Below, in pieces: positions 25,174-34,367 of a stretch of 64,000 nucleotides of DNA. The stretch lies in the NCBI RefSeq assembly GCF_001875655.1, contig NZ_MKEQ01000001.1, positions 496,001 through 560,000 of the forward strand, given 5' to 3'. The notes under the pieces were generated by a model. It was given only the letters and a program-made list of their open reading frames with translations, ran no database searches and was not told the origin of the DNA. The stretch's first letter is position 1, and the number at the start of each line of letters is the position of its first letter. This DNA is from Enterobacter hormaechei ATCC 49162 (GTDB lineage: Bacteria > Pseudomonadota > Gammaproteobacteria > Enterobacterales > Enterobacteriaceae). The translations under genes and the position numbers were made by a program.

Positions 25174-26469
25174 TTAACCGCGCGGAAGGGTCACGCTTAC
25201 GGTCAGTCCGCCCTCTGCCCGGTTTGCAAGATGCAATTTTCCGTCAAGCCGAGCGGTGAGCTGCGCGGCAATCGCGAGGCCTAATCCGGTGCCGCCCGTT
25301 TCGCGATTGCGCGACGTTTCAACCCGGTAGAACGGCTGTAACACCGCCTCCAGCTCTGCCTCCGGGATGCCGGGGCCGTTATCCATAATGCGGATCGCTA
25401 CCTGCCTTTCATCTTCATCAATCTCTATTACCGCGCTATCGCCAAACTTCAGCGCATTATCCAGCAGATTCGTCATTACCCGGCGCAATGCCTGCGGGCG
25501 AGTGACGATCGGCAGACGCGTATTGCATGGATGAAAATGCACGTTTTTACCAATGTCCTGATAATCACTGGCGATGCTGTTAACCCACGCATTCAGCTCC
25601 AGCTTCAGCGTGGTCTCTTCCAGGGATTCTGATGACCGGGCATAGGCAATCCCCTCCCGTACCAGGCGCGACATATTATCAAGGTCGCTGAGCAACTTAT
25701 CGCGTAGTTCAGGCTGATCCGCCATTTCGACCCGCAGCTTCATGCGCGTGATGGGCGTCTGGAGGTCGTGAGAAATGGACGCCAGGATCTGCGCGCGTTC
25801 ACGCAGATACGTCTGTATCCGCGACTGCATCTCATTAAAAGCCTGCGCCGCCTGCCGCACTTCAACCGGCCCTTTTTCAGTCATCGGAGAATGGGCCGCC
25901 GGATCGAGGGAATCCACCGCGCGGGTGAACTGCAAAAATGGCCGGACAACCTGACGCACGGCAATCCAGGAGCAGAGCGCGACAAGGAAAAGCTGAAGAA
26001 CCAGCACCACGGGTAACCAGCTGGCGACAGGCGGCATGCGCGGGATCAGATCGATGGTGAGTGGAGCACCGTCGCGGAGCGTCAGATGGGCCTGAATATG
26101 GGAAATCGGCCCCGGAACGGCCGTAAAACGCAGCGGATACTGGGAAGAAAGCGTCTCTTTCAGGGTTCGGACCGCATCTCGCGAGCGTTTATCCGTTGGT
26201 GCTGCGCCTGGCTCGCCCGGACCAAGAATATAACGATAATTACCGCGACTGAGGCGTTCCAGCCACTCTGGCCGCTCTTTGGCCGGAAGCCGGTCGAGAA
26301 TGGCCACGCTGGTCGCGACGTCGTTCTCCAGATTGCCCAGCATAACCGTGCGCGCGCTGCGCATTCGTTCAACCATGACCAGCGTCAGGCTGAGCGCGTT
26401 AGCCAGCAACAGCCCGAGCAGCACAATGATCAGCAGCCGGGCCAGTAACGTGCGGGGCCACAGCGTCAT
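25174..26469 (-). CDS. Sensor histidine kinase (HAMP type)
   Basis: A 431-residue membrane histidine kinase. TM1 lies at residues 10-30 and TM2 at about 150-172, with a periplasmic sensor between them of about 115 residues. A HAMP domain follows (RQVVRPFLQFTRAVDSLDPA). The H-box reads ILASISHDLQTPITRMKLR, the N-box LRRVMTNLLDNALKFGD, then IMDNGPGIPEAELE (G1) and GGTGLGLAIA (G2). It overlaps its response regulator by ATGA. The H-box and HAMP resemble kinases of the EnvZ/RstB group; the signal is unknown. The hydrolase upstream and the DipZ gene downstream suggest an envelope or redox signal. Confidence 0.92.
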   Translation of the reverse strand: MTLWPRTLLARLLIIVLLGLLLANALSLTLVMVERMRSARTVMLGNLENDVATSVAILDRLPAKERPEWLERLSRGNYRYILGPGEPGAAPTDKRSRDAVRTLKETLSSQYPLRFTAVPGPISHIQAHLTLRDGAPLTIDLIPRMPPVASWLPVVLVLQLFLVALCSWIAVRQVVRPFLQFTRAVDSLDPAAHSPMTEKGPVEVRQAAQAFNEMQSRIQTYLRERAQILASISHDLQTPITRMKLRVEMADQPELRDKLLSDLDNMSRLVREGIAYARSSESLEETTLKLELNAWVNSIASDYQDIGKNVHFHPCNTRLPIVTRPQALRRVMTNLLDNALKFGDSAVIEIDEDERQVAIRIMDNGPGIPEAELEAVLQPFYRVETSRNRETGGTGLGLAIAAQLTARLDGKLHLANRAEGGLTVSVTLPRG

Positions 26470-27206
26470 TCATTAGCCTCGACGATGGTCACCGGCATGG
26501 TAAAAACGTAGCCCTCGCTGCGTACGGTTTTAATGTAGGCTGGCGTGCGGGCATCTTCATTCAGGCGCTGTCGCACGCGACTCACCAGGAGATCAATCGA
26601 ACGTTCAAACAGCTCGGCGTCACGTCCCTGCGTCAGGTTCAGCAGCTGGTCACGGGTCAGCACCCGTTGAGGATGGTCGAGGAATACGCGCAGAAGACGG
26701 TATTCCGCCCCGCTGAGCGCCACAATCAGTCCCTCGTTATCAATCAGATGACGCGCCACGGTATCCAGCTGCCATTCACCGAACACCACCAGACGCCCTG
26801 CCTCGGTGACCTGAAGATTTGGCGGCATAGTGCGAAAACGACGCAGGATGGCTTTAATACGCGCCAGCAGCTCGCGGGCCACAAACGGTTTCACCACGTA
26901 ATCGTCCGCGCCCATCTCCAGCCCCAGGATCCGGTCAGTGTCTTCATTGCGCGCGGTAAGCATCAGGATCGGCAGATCCTTATGCCTGCTGCTGCGCAGC
27001 TGTCGACACAGCGTCAGGCCATCATCGCCGGGCATCATCACGTCCAGCACCACCAGGTCAATATGCTGTTTGTCGAGCACGACGCGCATCTCTTTCCCGT
27101 TCGCCGCACCAGAGGCGTGATAGCCGGATTTCACGAGGTAATCGACAATCAGTTCACGAATATCCCTGTCGTCATCGACGACAAGGATGTGATCAATATG
27201 CTCCAC
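26466..27206 (-). CDS. OmpR-family response regulator
   Basis: A 246-residue response regulator. Receiver domain: DHILVVDDDRDIRELIVDYL (acidic pocket DDD), phospho-acceptor Asp in LVVLDVMMPGDDGL, and the conserved Lys in DDYVVKPFVARELLARI. The output domain is OmpR/PhoB winged helix: EYRLLRVFLDHPQRVLTRDQ, then SIDLLVSRVRQRLNEDARTP and YIKTVRSEGYVF. The stop overlaps the start of the kinase gene (ATGA). The alpha/beta hydrolase gene ends 44 bases upstream in the same direction, so all three may be co-transcribed. Confidence 0.94.
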   Translation of the reverse strand: MEHIDHILVVDDDRDIRELIVDYLVKSGYHASGAANGKEMRVVLDKQHIDLVVLDVMMPGDDGLTLCRQLRSSRHKDLPILMLTARNEDTDRILGLEMGADDYVVKPFVARELLARIKAILRRFRTMPPNLQVTEAGRLVVFGEWQLDTVARHLIDNEGLIVALSGAEYRLLRVFLDHPQRVLTRDQLLNLTQGRDAELFERSIDLLVSRVRQRLNEDARTPAYIKTVRSEGYVFTMPVTIVEANE

Positions 27207-27250
27207 CGCAGGCTCCTGATTAAGAGGTAACGGATTGAAAATAGCACATA

Positions 27251-28246
27251 TCAGAGCTTATCCGCGTCGACAACTGCTTTAACAAAGTCCTGCGGATCTT
27301 CCTGCGGCGGGTTGTGGCCAACCGTTGCGCCGAAAGTACGGTGCTCATATTTTCCGGTAAATTTCCCGGCATAGGCCGCAGGTGCAGGGTGTGGCACCCC
27401 GTTATTACCGCCTTCGATGGTGATGGTCGGCACCGTAATTTTCGGCAGCGTCGCCAGTTTTTGTTCATAGGCGTCATATTTAGGCTCCCCTTTTTCCAGA
27501 CCCAGACGCCAGCGGTAATTACTGAGCGTGACGGCAACGTGGTCCGGGTTATCGAGGGATTTGGCGCTGGCATTGAAGGTGGCATCGCTGAATTTCCAGT
27601 CCGGCGAAGCCTGGGACCAGATCAGCCGGGCAAAATCGTGCGTATTTTTAGCATAGCCTTCCGCACCGCGCGGCGTGGCGAAATAGAACTGATACCACCA
27701 CTGAACCTCTGCCTTCGGCGGTAATGGTTGTTTCCCAATCGCCTGACTACTGATCAGATAGCCACTCACCGAGACCAGCGATTTCACCCGTTCCGGCCAG
27801 AGCGCCGCAACGATATCCGCGGTACGCGCTCCCCAGTCATAACCGGCAAACACCGCCTGTTTGATGTTCAGGGCGTCCATCAGATTAACGATATCTTTGG
27901 CCATTGCCGAAGGCTGGCCGTTACGTGGTGTTTTATCAGAAATAAAGCGCGTGGTGCCGTACCCGCGCAGGGACGGCACAATGACACGATACCCTTTCGC
28001 GGCCAGCGCGGGGGCCACTTCAGCGTAGCTGTGAATGTCGTACGGCCAGCCATGCAGCAGGATCACCGGTTGCCCCTCTTTCGGCCCGATATCGACATAA
28101 CCGACGTTAAGATCGCCAGCGTTAATCTGTTTTACCTGGTTGAAGGCCGACGCGTAATCTTTACCCATCGCTTCAGCCTGACAGGACATCACGGTGCCAA
28201 GCGAAACGGTCAGGGCGACTGCTGAGTATGCGAGTTTGTTAAACAT
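27251..28246 (-). CDS. Secreted alpha/beta hydrolase (epoxide-hydrolase-like)
   Basis: A 331-residue exported hydrolase. I chose ATG 28246, preceded by GGAGATAAC; it gives a clear signal peptide (MFNKLAYSAVALTVSLGTVM, ending SCQAEA). Fold motifs: VILLHGWPYDIHSYAEVAPA (oxyanion HGWP), VPSLRGYGTTRF, nucleophile elbow AVFAGYDWGARTAD with Asp as nucleophile, and the catalytic His late in FGATVGHNPPQEDPQDFV. The Asp nucleophile and HGWP pattern match epoxide hydrolases and haloalkane dehalogenase relatives; the substrate is unknown. It is followed by a two-component system in the same direction, an arrangement also seen with stress-responsive periplasmic enzymes. Confidence 0.85.
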   Translation of the reverse strand: MFNKLAYSAVALTVSLGTVMSCQAEAMGKDYASAFNQVKQINAGDLNVGYVDIGPKEGQPVILLHGWPYDIHSYAEVAPALAAKGYRVIVPSLRGYGTTRFISDKTPRNGQPSAMAKDIVNLMDALNIKQAVFAGYDWGARTADIVAALWPERVKSLVSVSGYLISSQAIGKQPLPPKAEVQWWYQFYFATPRGAEGYAKNTHDFARLIWSQASPDWKFSDATFNASAKSLDNPDHVAVTLSNYRWRLGLEKGEPKYDAYEQKLATLPKITVPTITIEGGNNGVPHPAPAAYAGKFTGKYEHRTFGATVGHNPPQEDPQDFVKAVVDADKL

Positions 28247-28380
28247 GATGTTATCTCCGGGTGAGTTCAGTTGACGGAGATATAACACCATGCGTTTGTA
28301 TAAAGGATGTGTGCGGATGCGGCTTTATTGCATACCTGTGTATGTATCACAGACGCAGATACAGTGTGATACAAACCCGG

Positions 28381-28821
28381 CTAAAGGGTGATTCGGTACC
28401 GGACGTAATCGTCGGCTTCACCATAGTGGTCATACAGTTTGCGCGCCGGATTGTGCATGCGGGTTACCCAGTAGAGTTTTGACCAGCCTTCCCGCTTACC
28501 CTCATCGATAAGGGCATCGATAAGCGCTTTACCCGCCCCTGCGCCACGTTCGGCAGCGTCAACAAATAGATCTTCCAGATAGCAAATGGGCGCGGTTGAC
28601 CAGGTCCCTTCATGCAGGACACACATGGCGAAGCCGATGACGTTGCCGTCTTTCACCACAACCCGGCAAAAAAGGGATGATGAACCTGAGAGCGCCCTGT
28701 CCCACGTCGCAGCGGTAACGGACTCGTCAAGGTAGCACTCATAAAAATGGGTATAGCTATCCCACAGCGGTCGCCACTGTGGGTAATCTTCTGCCTGTAA
28801 CGGGCGTACGATGAGCGTCAT
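28381..28821 (-). CDS. GNAT-family N-acetyltransferase
   Basis: A 146-residue acetyltransferase: IGFAMCVLHEGTWSTAP, then ICYLEDLFVDAAERGAGAGKALIDALID (motif A, R/Q-x-x-G-x-G/A), and WSKLYWVTRMHNPARKLYDHYG (motif B). Its ATG overlaps the stop of the membrane protein gene upstream (ATGA). It is last in a three-gene overlapping operon. Substrate unknown. A GNAT at the end of a possible effector/immunity operon is unusual and may simply reflect a read-through arrangement. Confidence 0.88.
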   Translation of the reverse strand: MTLIVRPLQAEDYPQWRPLWDSYTHFYECYLDESVTAATWDRALSGSSSLFCRVVVKDGNVIGFAMCVLHEGTWSTAPICYLEDLFVDAAERGAGAGKALIDALIDEGKREGWSKLYWVTRMHNPARKLYDHYGEADDYVRYRITL

Positions 28822-29426
28822 GTGTTCCTCACATTATCCTTAATGCTCTTTTGGCGCATGATGCGAGCCAGCGTGGCAAGACGCTTCGAACGACAATATA
28901 GCGTGAACAGCACAAAGCCCCGACTGTTTAACACCATACGGCTAATTACCAAAGCGATCGTTGCAATGATCAGCTGCCAGCTGCTGCCGTCAGAAACGAT
29001 CAGATAGTGAAACCATTGCAGTACCGTTAATGTGAGCAGGATGATAAAAATCGCTAAAAATCCTGTTAGTCCTGACGTGTATCCTCGGGCAAGGAATGCA
29101 CTCGCGAGCAGCAGGAAGATAAGTATCGCTAGCGATGGGACAAAAAAACTGAGTGCATGTAGCGATGGCGACATACTGGATATTGTCTGGAGAAATGGCA
29201 GCAAATTAAACGCAAAAATCACCAGAAATAGCGGTAATAATATCGCTACCGGATAAGCATTTTGCCGTGGCAGCTCACTAAGCGGGCGTGAAAAATAACG
29301 CTCCAGTTCGGGTGAGGAATGGTTTAATAAGACATTGTCATGACGGGCAATAGCGTCCTCAATCCGTTTACCGTGTTGCAGGAGCTCGTATGAAACGTGT
29401 CCGGTTAACAAGCGCAAAATTTTCAT
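28818..29426 (-). CDS. Four-helix membrane protein, possible immunity protein
   Basis: A 202-residue protein I do not recognise. After a soluble N-terminal 60 residues it has about four hydrophobic segments: YPVAILLPLFLVIFAFNLLP, LSFFVPSLAILIFLLLASAF, LTGFLAIFIILLTLTVLQWF and WQLIIATIALVISRMVLNSR, and a basic C-terminus (RSKRLATLARIMRQKS). ATG 29426 overlaps the stop of the preceding gene (TGATG). Small polytopic membrane proteins directly after a hydrophobic glycine-rich toxin candidate are typical of immunity proteins to membrane-acting effectors; that reading here rests only on position and topology. Confidence 0.65.
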   Translation of the reverse strand: MKILRLLTGHVSYELLQHGKRIEDAIARHDNVLLNHSSPELERYFSRPLSELPRQNAYPVAILLPLFLVIFAFNLLPFLQTISSMSPSLHALSFFVPSLAILIFLLLASAFLARGYTSGLTGFLAIFIILLTLTVLQWFHYLIVSDGSSWQLIIATIALVISRMVLNSRGFVLFTLYCRSKRLATLARIMRQKSIKDNVRNT

Positions 29427-30388
29427 CAAAAAACCGCCAGTGACTGGATAGTACCGATAATGTATTTACTGGTGCGAGGTATGTTCCCTGGTGCCGCAAT
29501 AACTCCGCTTACGGCGCTTCCTGCAAGCGCCGCGGCACTCGTCACAACTTGACCTAATTGCCTGGTGAGCTCAATCTGAACAGGACCCGTTGGGAATCGT
29601 TTTGGATAAAAGCCTGCTCGAATAAGCGCTTTGACTTCTTTATTGCTTATACCAGGGTTTTGAGCGCGAATAATTAATTCAGTCAATCGAGCACGGTCCT
29701 GACGAGGGTAACTTTTTAGCCATTCGGTTGCTTTCAAGGACGAAACGGATTTCATTGCGCGCCAGGTAGTAACAGCCTCTTTCAGTGCACCGCCTGCGCT
29801 TGCCAGAGAAATGACATCTAAGGAAGTGGATGTCGCGACATACCAGTCCTGGGTATCCAGCCAGGCGACATTAGCACCATCATTTTCAACCAAATCATAA
29901 ATTCGATAAAGACCATTCACACATTGCAGACCAGTGGCAGCCGTTCCGGCGTAGCCAATAGCGACCAATACGCTTCCCGCGCCTGCGGTAAGGGGAGTTG
30001 CTGCTGTTCCAGCGAGCATCACTCCGCCAGTTATGATCATCGCGCCACATGACAGAACGGTTGAGGCAATTTCAGTTCCCATGGAAGTAGAAGAAACTGC
30101 ATCACTCAATGCTTTTCCTGCTGTGGAGGCAGACGGCAGCGAGGAGGCTTTATTCACAATAACATGCGTTACTATTCCACTTTGCCCTTGAGGATGTCGT
30201 TTGCCGGGTCGAACCAGGAAGCGTTGGGGGCCGTCAGAGTAAATGATACCCGCGTGAGCAAATTCACGATGACAATCCATGGCGGCACCAAGCGCTTTAA
30301 AATCAAAATCCGCAGCCCCAACTCCCGACATTTTCGCAAAATCGTAGCCCGGTAAGTTTTTATCAAGGTTTATCCCAGGTAAAACCAT
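29426..30388 (-). CDS. Hydrophobic Gly/Ala-rich protein, possible membrane-acting effector
   Basis: A 320-residue protein of unknown function. Residues 1-80 are soluble (MVLPGINLDKNLPGYDF, then FAHAGIIYSDGPQRFLV and GKRHPQGQSGIVTHV). Residues 95-165 are a Gly/Ala/Thr-rich hydrophobic hairpin (ASTVLSCGAMIITGGVMLAG, AGAGSVLVAIGYAGTAATGL). The C-terminal half alternates amphipathic helices (ISLASAGGALKEAVTTWRAM) with a final hydrophobic stretch (VVTSAAALAGSAVSGVIA). No signal peptide is seen. Gly/Ala-rich hairpins of this sort occur in colicin-like and type VI effectors. The next gene encodes a polytopic membrane protein in tight overlap. No VgrG, Hcp or PAAR gene is nearby in the window, so secretion by a type VI system is speculation. 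Confidence 0.6.
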   Translation of the reverse strand: MVLPGINLDKNLPGYDFAKMSGVGAADFDFKALGAAMDCHREFAHAGIIYSDGPQRFLVRPGKRHPQGQSGIVTHVIVNKASSLPSASTAGKALSDAVSSTSMGTEIASTVLSCGAMIITGGVMLAGTAATPLTAGAGSVLVAIGYAGTAATGLQCVNGLYRIYDLVENDGANVAWLDTQDWYVATSTSLDVISLASAGGALKEAVTTWRAMKSVSSLKATEWLKSYPRQDRARLTELIIRAQNPGISNKEVKALIRAGFYPKRFPTGPVQIELTRQLGQVVTSAAALAGSAVSGVIAAPGNIPRTSKYIIGTIQSLAVF

Positions 30389-30536
30389 ACCTTTCTCCTT
30401 TTTAAGCAGGTTAATTTCGTTAACTCGACATCGTTTACATCGTAACTAAAGTACAGTATATCGGAACAGAATGTTATTAAGATGAAAATACCAGAACACA
30501 AACAAAAGCATAACGCTCAAATATGGAGATCACCGG

Positions 30537-31085
30537 ATGACGATACCCACGCTTACGACAGAACGCTTATTACTTAAACCCCTTGTTGCCGCCGATGCCG
30601 TCCAGATCCAGCAACGCTATCCCCGCTGGGAGATTGTCCGCTATATGGTGGCTTCAGTCCCCTGGCCCTACCCGGAAAACGGTGCAGAAAATTACGTCAA
30701 CAACGTTGCGCTACCCGACATGGCCAAAGGGATTGCGTGGTTCTGGACGATTCGCCGTCGCGAAGCGCCTGACGAACTGATGGGGGTGATTTGCCTGTAT
30801 GACGTGGAGGACAACAACCGGGGCTTCTGGCTTGCGCCGGAATTTCAGGGCCAGGGATATATGCGGGAGGCGAGCATTGCGGCAACGGATTATTGGTTTA
30901 ATACGCTCAATAAACCGGTGTTACGTGCGCCGAAAGCGGCGGCCAACAGCCGCTCCCGACGGATTTCAGACAGCAGCGGCATGCGGCTTATCAGGACGGA
31001 GAAGAAAGCCTACGTCAGCGGCATGCTGGACTCGGAAGTGTGGGAAATCACCCGCGACGAATGGAATGCCCGTCAGGTCAGCTGA
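30537..31085 (+). CDS. GNAT-family N-acetyltransferase (RimJ/RimL-like)
   Basis: A 182-residue acetyltransferase: IPTLTTERLLLKPLVAADAV (the RimJ/RimL start), WFWTIRRREAPDELMGVICL, NNRGFWLAPEFQGQGYMREA (motif A with Q-G-Q-G-Y), then a C-terminal EKKAYVSGMLDSEVWEI. In the usual family the segment after motif A holds an Asn-rich cap (N-x-x-S); here ANSRSRRISDSSGMRL takes that place. Its last 13 bases overlap the convergent yneE gene. Substrate unknown. Confidence 0.88.
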   Translation: MTIPTLTTERLLLKPLVAADAVQIQQRYPRWEIVRYMVASVPWPYPENGAENYVNNVALPDMAKGIAWFWTIRRREAPDELMGVICLYDVEDNNRGFWLAPEFQGQGYMREASIAATDYWFNTLNKPVLRAPKAAANSRSRRISDSSGMRLIRTEKKAYVSGMLDSEVWEITRDEWNARQVS

Positions 31086-31987
31086 TAATACTTATCCGGC
31101 ATCAGTCTTTCAGGGATGTTCTCTTCATCGTTCATCTGCAACAGATCGCGCTCCATCATGTTGCAGATGGCGTCCAGCGGCAGATCGTTATCTTCCGTCC
31201 CAAACGGATCTTCCAGCTCTTCTGCCAGCGTATCCAGCGAGATAAAAGTGTACGAAATCAGCGCAGAGACAAAGGGCGTCATGTAATGCAGATCCACAAC
31301 CAGCGCAAACGGCAGCATGATGCAGAACAGATACACCGTCCGGTGCAGGATCAACGTATAGGCAAACGGAACTGGCGTATTGGCGATACGCTCACAGCCA
31401 GCCAGCACAATGGACATATCATTCAGGCGGTTGTTGAGGCTGTGAAACAGGATGTCTGAAAGCTGCCCGCTACGCCGTCGCACGGCCAGCCACTCCCCCA
31501 TGATCAGCAGGATACGGTTCGCCGGTGAGTTGGCGTCCATCACGTTGCGTAAATCGTCAGGCGCCAGATAGCGAGACAGCTGTTCGGCATTGGTTTCTCG
31601 GCGCAGGGTCATACGCAGACAGTTAGCAAAGGCGATTTGCAGGCGAACAAACTCGCCGAGATGTTTATCATCCGGTAAGGTGTTTTTTACCTCGCGAAAC
31701 AGCGAGCGCGCCGCTATCATCAACTGCCCCCAAAGCAGACGTGCCTCAACGTAGCGGGAATAACAGGCGTTATTACGAAATCCCAGGAAGATGGCGATAG
31801 CCACACCCAGAATGCTGAACGGCGCGACGGTAAACCGAATGCCCAGCGAGGTATACCAGGGCAGCATGACAATCACGGCGATGGAAAGCAGAAAGTTAAG
31901 CAACAGTCGGGTATAGATTTTGGGAAGTACCGAACCATGCCAGACAAAAATCAGTTGCAGCCAGTGCTGTTGAGGACGAACAATCAT
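31073..31987 (-). CDS. yneE: Bestrophin/UPF0187-family inner membrane protein YneE
   Basis: A 304-residue bestrophin-like protein: MIVRPQQHWLQLIFVWHGSV, PKIYTRLLLNFLLSIAVIVM, FSILGVAIAIFLGFRNNACY (the FRNNACYSRYVEAR segment is the family hallmark), then LPFALVVDLHYMTPFVSALI and EELEDPFGTEDNDLPLDAIC. Bacterial bestrophins form pentameric ion channels. It matches E. coli YneE in length and, with uxaB next to it, in gene order. The DPFGxxxNDLPL block near the C-terminus is the conserved gating neck and cytoplasmic region. Confidence 0.92.
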   Translation of the reverse strand: MIVRPQQHWLQLIFVWHGSVLPKIYTRLLLNFLLSIAVIVMLPWYTSLGIRFTVAPFSILGVAIAIFLGFRNNACYSRYVEARLLWGQLMIAARSLFREVKNTLPDDKHLGEFVRLQIAFANCLRMTLRRETNAEQLSRYLAPDDLRNVMDANSPANRILLIMGEWLAVRRRSGQLSDILFHSLNNRLNDMSIVLAGCERIANTPVPFAYTLILHRTVYLFCIMLPFALVVDLHYMTPFVSALISYTFISLDTLAEELEDPFGTEDNDLPLDAICNMMERDLLQMNDEENIPERLMPDKYYQLT

Positions 31988-32158
31988 AATCAGCTTCAGA
32001 TAAGTAAAGAGCGCGGCTATTAAACGTGATCCCCCTCACGGTTGCAAGCTTGTTACTAATTCATTGCATTTTCTGACCTGCAAAGCTTTACGCGCACGGT
32101 GCTGCATGTGTTTTTTAAAAAAAGAGCCTATAGTATGTTGTAACTAAATAGGGTCTGT

Positions 32159-32181
32159 AAAAAACCCGGCCAACGCCGGGC
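32159..32181 (-). terminator. Rho-independent terminator of uxaB
   Basis: Read leftward: GCCCGGC-GTTG-GCCGGGT followed by six T. A seven-base-pair GC stem with U-tract begins seven bases after the uxaB stop. Confidence 0.9.
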
Positions 32182-32188
32182 ATTATGA

Positions 32189-33640
32189 TTAGCAGAGCGG
32201 TTTCACCGCATCGCGCATGCCTTTGCGTAAAATCGCATCCAGATCCTGCGCAACCTGTTCTACCAGTCCGTTCACCTGCGTCAGATCCTGCTCCCAGTGC
32301 TCGCTCACGCTTAACACCGACGATACCAGTTCACGGGTAGTGACCTGTTTATCGTGATGTTGCGTCCACAGCTGCTGGTAACGTTCAAGCCAGTGCGCAT
32401 CGTCCTGCACCGGGTAACGCTCACCGTTGCGTTCGGCGCGGTAGAACGCAATCAGCGCCGCCAGGGCAAAGGTCAGGCGTGCAGGCAGTTTGCCGGTCGC
32501 CTTCTGTCCTGCCAGCAGTTGCGGCAGAATGCGGGTGCGGTATTTGGTCATCCCGTTCAGTGCAATCGACAGCAGCTGATGCTTAATGTACGGATTACGG
32601 AAACGCCCCGTTACGGCACTGGCGAAGGAGTGCAGCTCGTCGCGCGGCAGATCCAGGACCGGTATGATCTCCTCATAAATAGCCTTTTCTACGAACGCGC
32701 AAATCTCCGCGTCGTTCATGGCGTCCCCTACCGTATCCAGCCCGGCCTGAAAAGCGACCGGGACCAGCGCCGTGTGCGCGCCGTTGAGGATCGCCACCTT
32801 ACGCTCTTTATACGGTTTGATATCGTCAACAATCAGGACATTGAGCGGGTATTTATCCAGGCGCAGTTCCGCTGCAAGTGATTTTGGCCCCTGAATAACA
32901 AACAGATAGAAGTGTTCAGCCGTGTCGAGGAAGCCGTCGTGATAGCCCAGACCGGCCTCCAGCTCTGCCACCTCATCACGCGGATAGCCGGTAACAATGC
33001 GGTCAACGAGCGTCGAGCAGAAAGTGTTAGCGTCATTCAGCCAGGCAATGAATGCCGCCGGTAGCGCCCACGCCTGTGCATAGCGCAGCACCAGTTCACG
33101 CAGGGCATCGCCGTTGTAGTCGATGAGTTCGCAAGGAATGATGATCCAGCCTTTATCCGCTGCCCCGTTAAAGTGGGTAAAGCGTTCGAACAGCAGACTC
33201 GTCAGTTTGGCCGGATAGCTGACCGCTGGCGCATCGTCAAACTTATCGCCCGCGTGATAGCTGATGCCCGCCTCCGTGGTATTGGAAAAGACAAATCGCA
33301 TGTCCGGGTTATGGGCGAGCTTCAGAAATTCATCGTACTGGCTGTAGACGCTGATTTCACGATTCACGGAACGAATAAGACGCGCATCGCTTACCGCTTC
33401 ACCCTGCTCATTCAGACCACGAATAATCGTGGTATAGAGACCATCCTGGGTACTCAGCGACGGGGGAAAATCGCTCTGGATTGGCCGCACAATCACCACA
33501 CCTGAATTGAGATCGGTATGCTCGTTTAAGAGGTCGATTTGCCAGTCAACGAACGCGCGCAGGAAGTTACCTTCGCCGAACTGGATGATACGTTCAGGAT
33601 AGCGCGCACCGGGGAAATCACGACGGTTGAGTGTGTTCAC
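32189..33640 (-). CDS. uxaB: Tagaturonate reductase (altronate oxidoreductase) UxaB
   Basis: A 483-residue enzyme, the exact length of E. coli UxaB. It reduces tagaturonate to altronate with NADH in galacturonate catabolism. Recognised segments: [20 protein letters not shown] (Rossmann start), [54 protein letters not shown] and [20 protein letters not shown] (the K-x-x-x-x-N-x-x-H active-site region). A terminator follows immediately. Upstream, at 33673-33699, is a palindrome in the place where ExuR or UxuR would act. yneE lies downstream, as in K-12; the uxaC partner is not in the window. Confidence 0.96.
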   Translation of the reverse strand: MNTLNRRDFPGARYPERIIQFGEGNFLRAFVDWQIDLLNEHTDLNSGVVIVRPIQSDFPPSLSTQDGLYTTIIRGLNEQGEAVSDARLIRSVNREISVYSQYDEFLKLAHNPDMRFVFSNTTEAGISYHAGDKFDDAPAVSYPAKLTSLLFERFTHFNGAADKGWIIIPCELIDYNGDALRELVLRYAQAWALPAAFIAWLNDANTFCSTLVDRIVTGYPRDEVAELEAGLGYHDGFLDTAEHFYLFVIQGPKSLAAELRLDKYPLNVLIVDDIKPYKERKVAILNGAHTALVPVAFQAGLDTVGDAMNDAEICAFVEKAIYEEIIPVLDLPRDELHSFASAVTGRFRNPYIKHQLLSIALNGMTKYRTRILPQLLAGQKATGKLPARLTFALAALIAFYRAERNGERYPVQDDAHWLERYQQLWTQHHDKQVTTRELVSSVLSVSEHWEQDLTQVNGLVEQVAQDLDAILRKGMRDAVKPLC

Positions 33641-33672
33641 AATGGAGGTCCTTTATGATTAGTCATACAGCC

Positions 33673-33699
33673 TGATAAGATTGGTGTGATAACTTATCA
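33673..33699. promoter_or_regulatory. Candidate uxaB operator palindrome
   Basis: TGATAAG (33673-33679) and CTTATCA (33693-33699) form a perfect seven-base inverted repeat around a 13-base centre that includes TTGGTGTGATAA, partly like the GntR-type ExuR/UxuR half-site TTGGT. It lies 33-59 bases upstream of the uxaB start. Assignment to a given regulator is inference. Confidence 0.45.
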
Positions 33700-33757
33700 A
33701 AACTTCACGACCAGAACCCCTGTCTGGATCAACACATGGCGCAATGGTGAAAAATAA

Positions 33758-34285
33758 TCACAAAAATTTATAAAACACCGAGGTTGCCGTCATGTCCCCG
33801 TTCGGCATCAGGGCGTAGCGTGGGATCTCCCCCATCTTTTGCCAGCCCGCACGTTGGTAAAACGTCTCTGCGCCGCTGCCAGTCGACGTATCAAGCACCA
33901 GCACCGTAAGGGCTTTTGCACGCGCAACCGCCTCAAGGGCTTCCATCAGCGCCATTGCTGCCCCTTTACGGCGCGCCTTCTCATGAACCAGCAGTTTCGC
34001 GACATCTGCGCGGTGCGGCTGGTTTTCAGGCTGATCGGTGATCAGCTGGACCGTGCCAATCAGCCCCTGCTCCTCATCGAAACAGCCCAATACAGTGCGC
34101 TCGTTGCGCCCGACGCTTTCTGCGACGCTGAGCCAGAACGTATGGGCTTTCCCGGAAGAAAAAGGCAGCATAAAGCTGACGGAGGCGCCGCCGTTGACAC
34201 AGCTGACGAGAATATCGTTCAGGGCAGTGATGTGGGTAAGAATGTCCTGTCGGGAGAGAGGTTTAATCAGCATGGGAGAGTTCAT
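33758..34285 (-). CDS. GNAT-family N-acetyltransferase
   Basis: A 175-residue acetyltransferase: NERTVLGCFDEEQGLIGTVQ, then HRADVAKLLVHEKARRKGAAMALMEALEAVAR in outline (motif A R-R-K-G-A-A), LVLDTSTGSGAETFYQRAGW (motif B) and MTATSVFYKFL at the end. The layout D-T-x-T-G-S-x-A-E-x-F-Y-x-R-x-G-W is typical of a GNAT group annotated in many proteobacteria. It sits between uxaB and the diguanylate cyclase, a position empty in K-12. Substrate unknown. Confidence 0.88.
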   Translation of the reverse strand: MNSPMLIKPLSRQDILTHITALNDILVSCVNGGASVSFMLPFSSGKAHTFWLSVAESVGRNERTVLGCFDEEQGLIGTVQLITDQPENQPHRADVAKLLVHEKARRKGAAMALMEALEAVARAKALTVLVLDTSTGSGAETFYQRAGWQKMGEIPRYALMPNGDMTATSVFYKFL

Positions 34286-34367
34286 CGCGCGTCCTTAGGT
34301 TGAATCTCTCCACTTTGCTATTAACATTTTCGTAACGCAATAAGCGATGACATAGGACTTCGTTATG

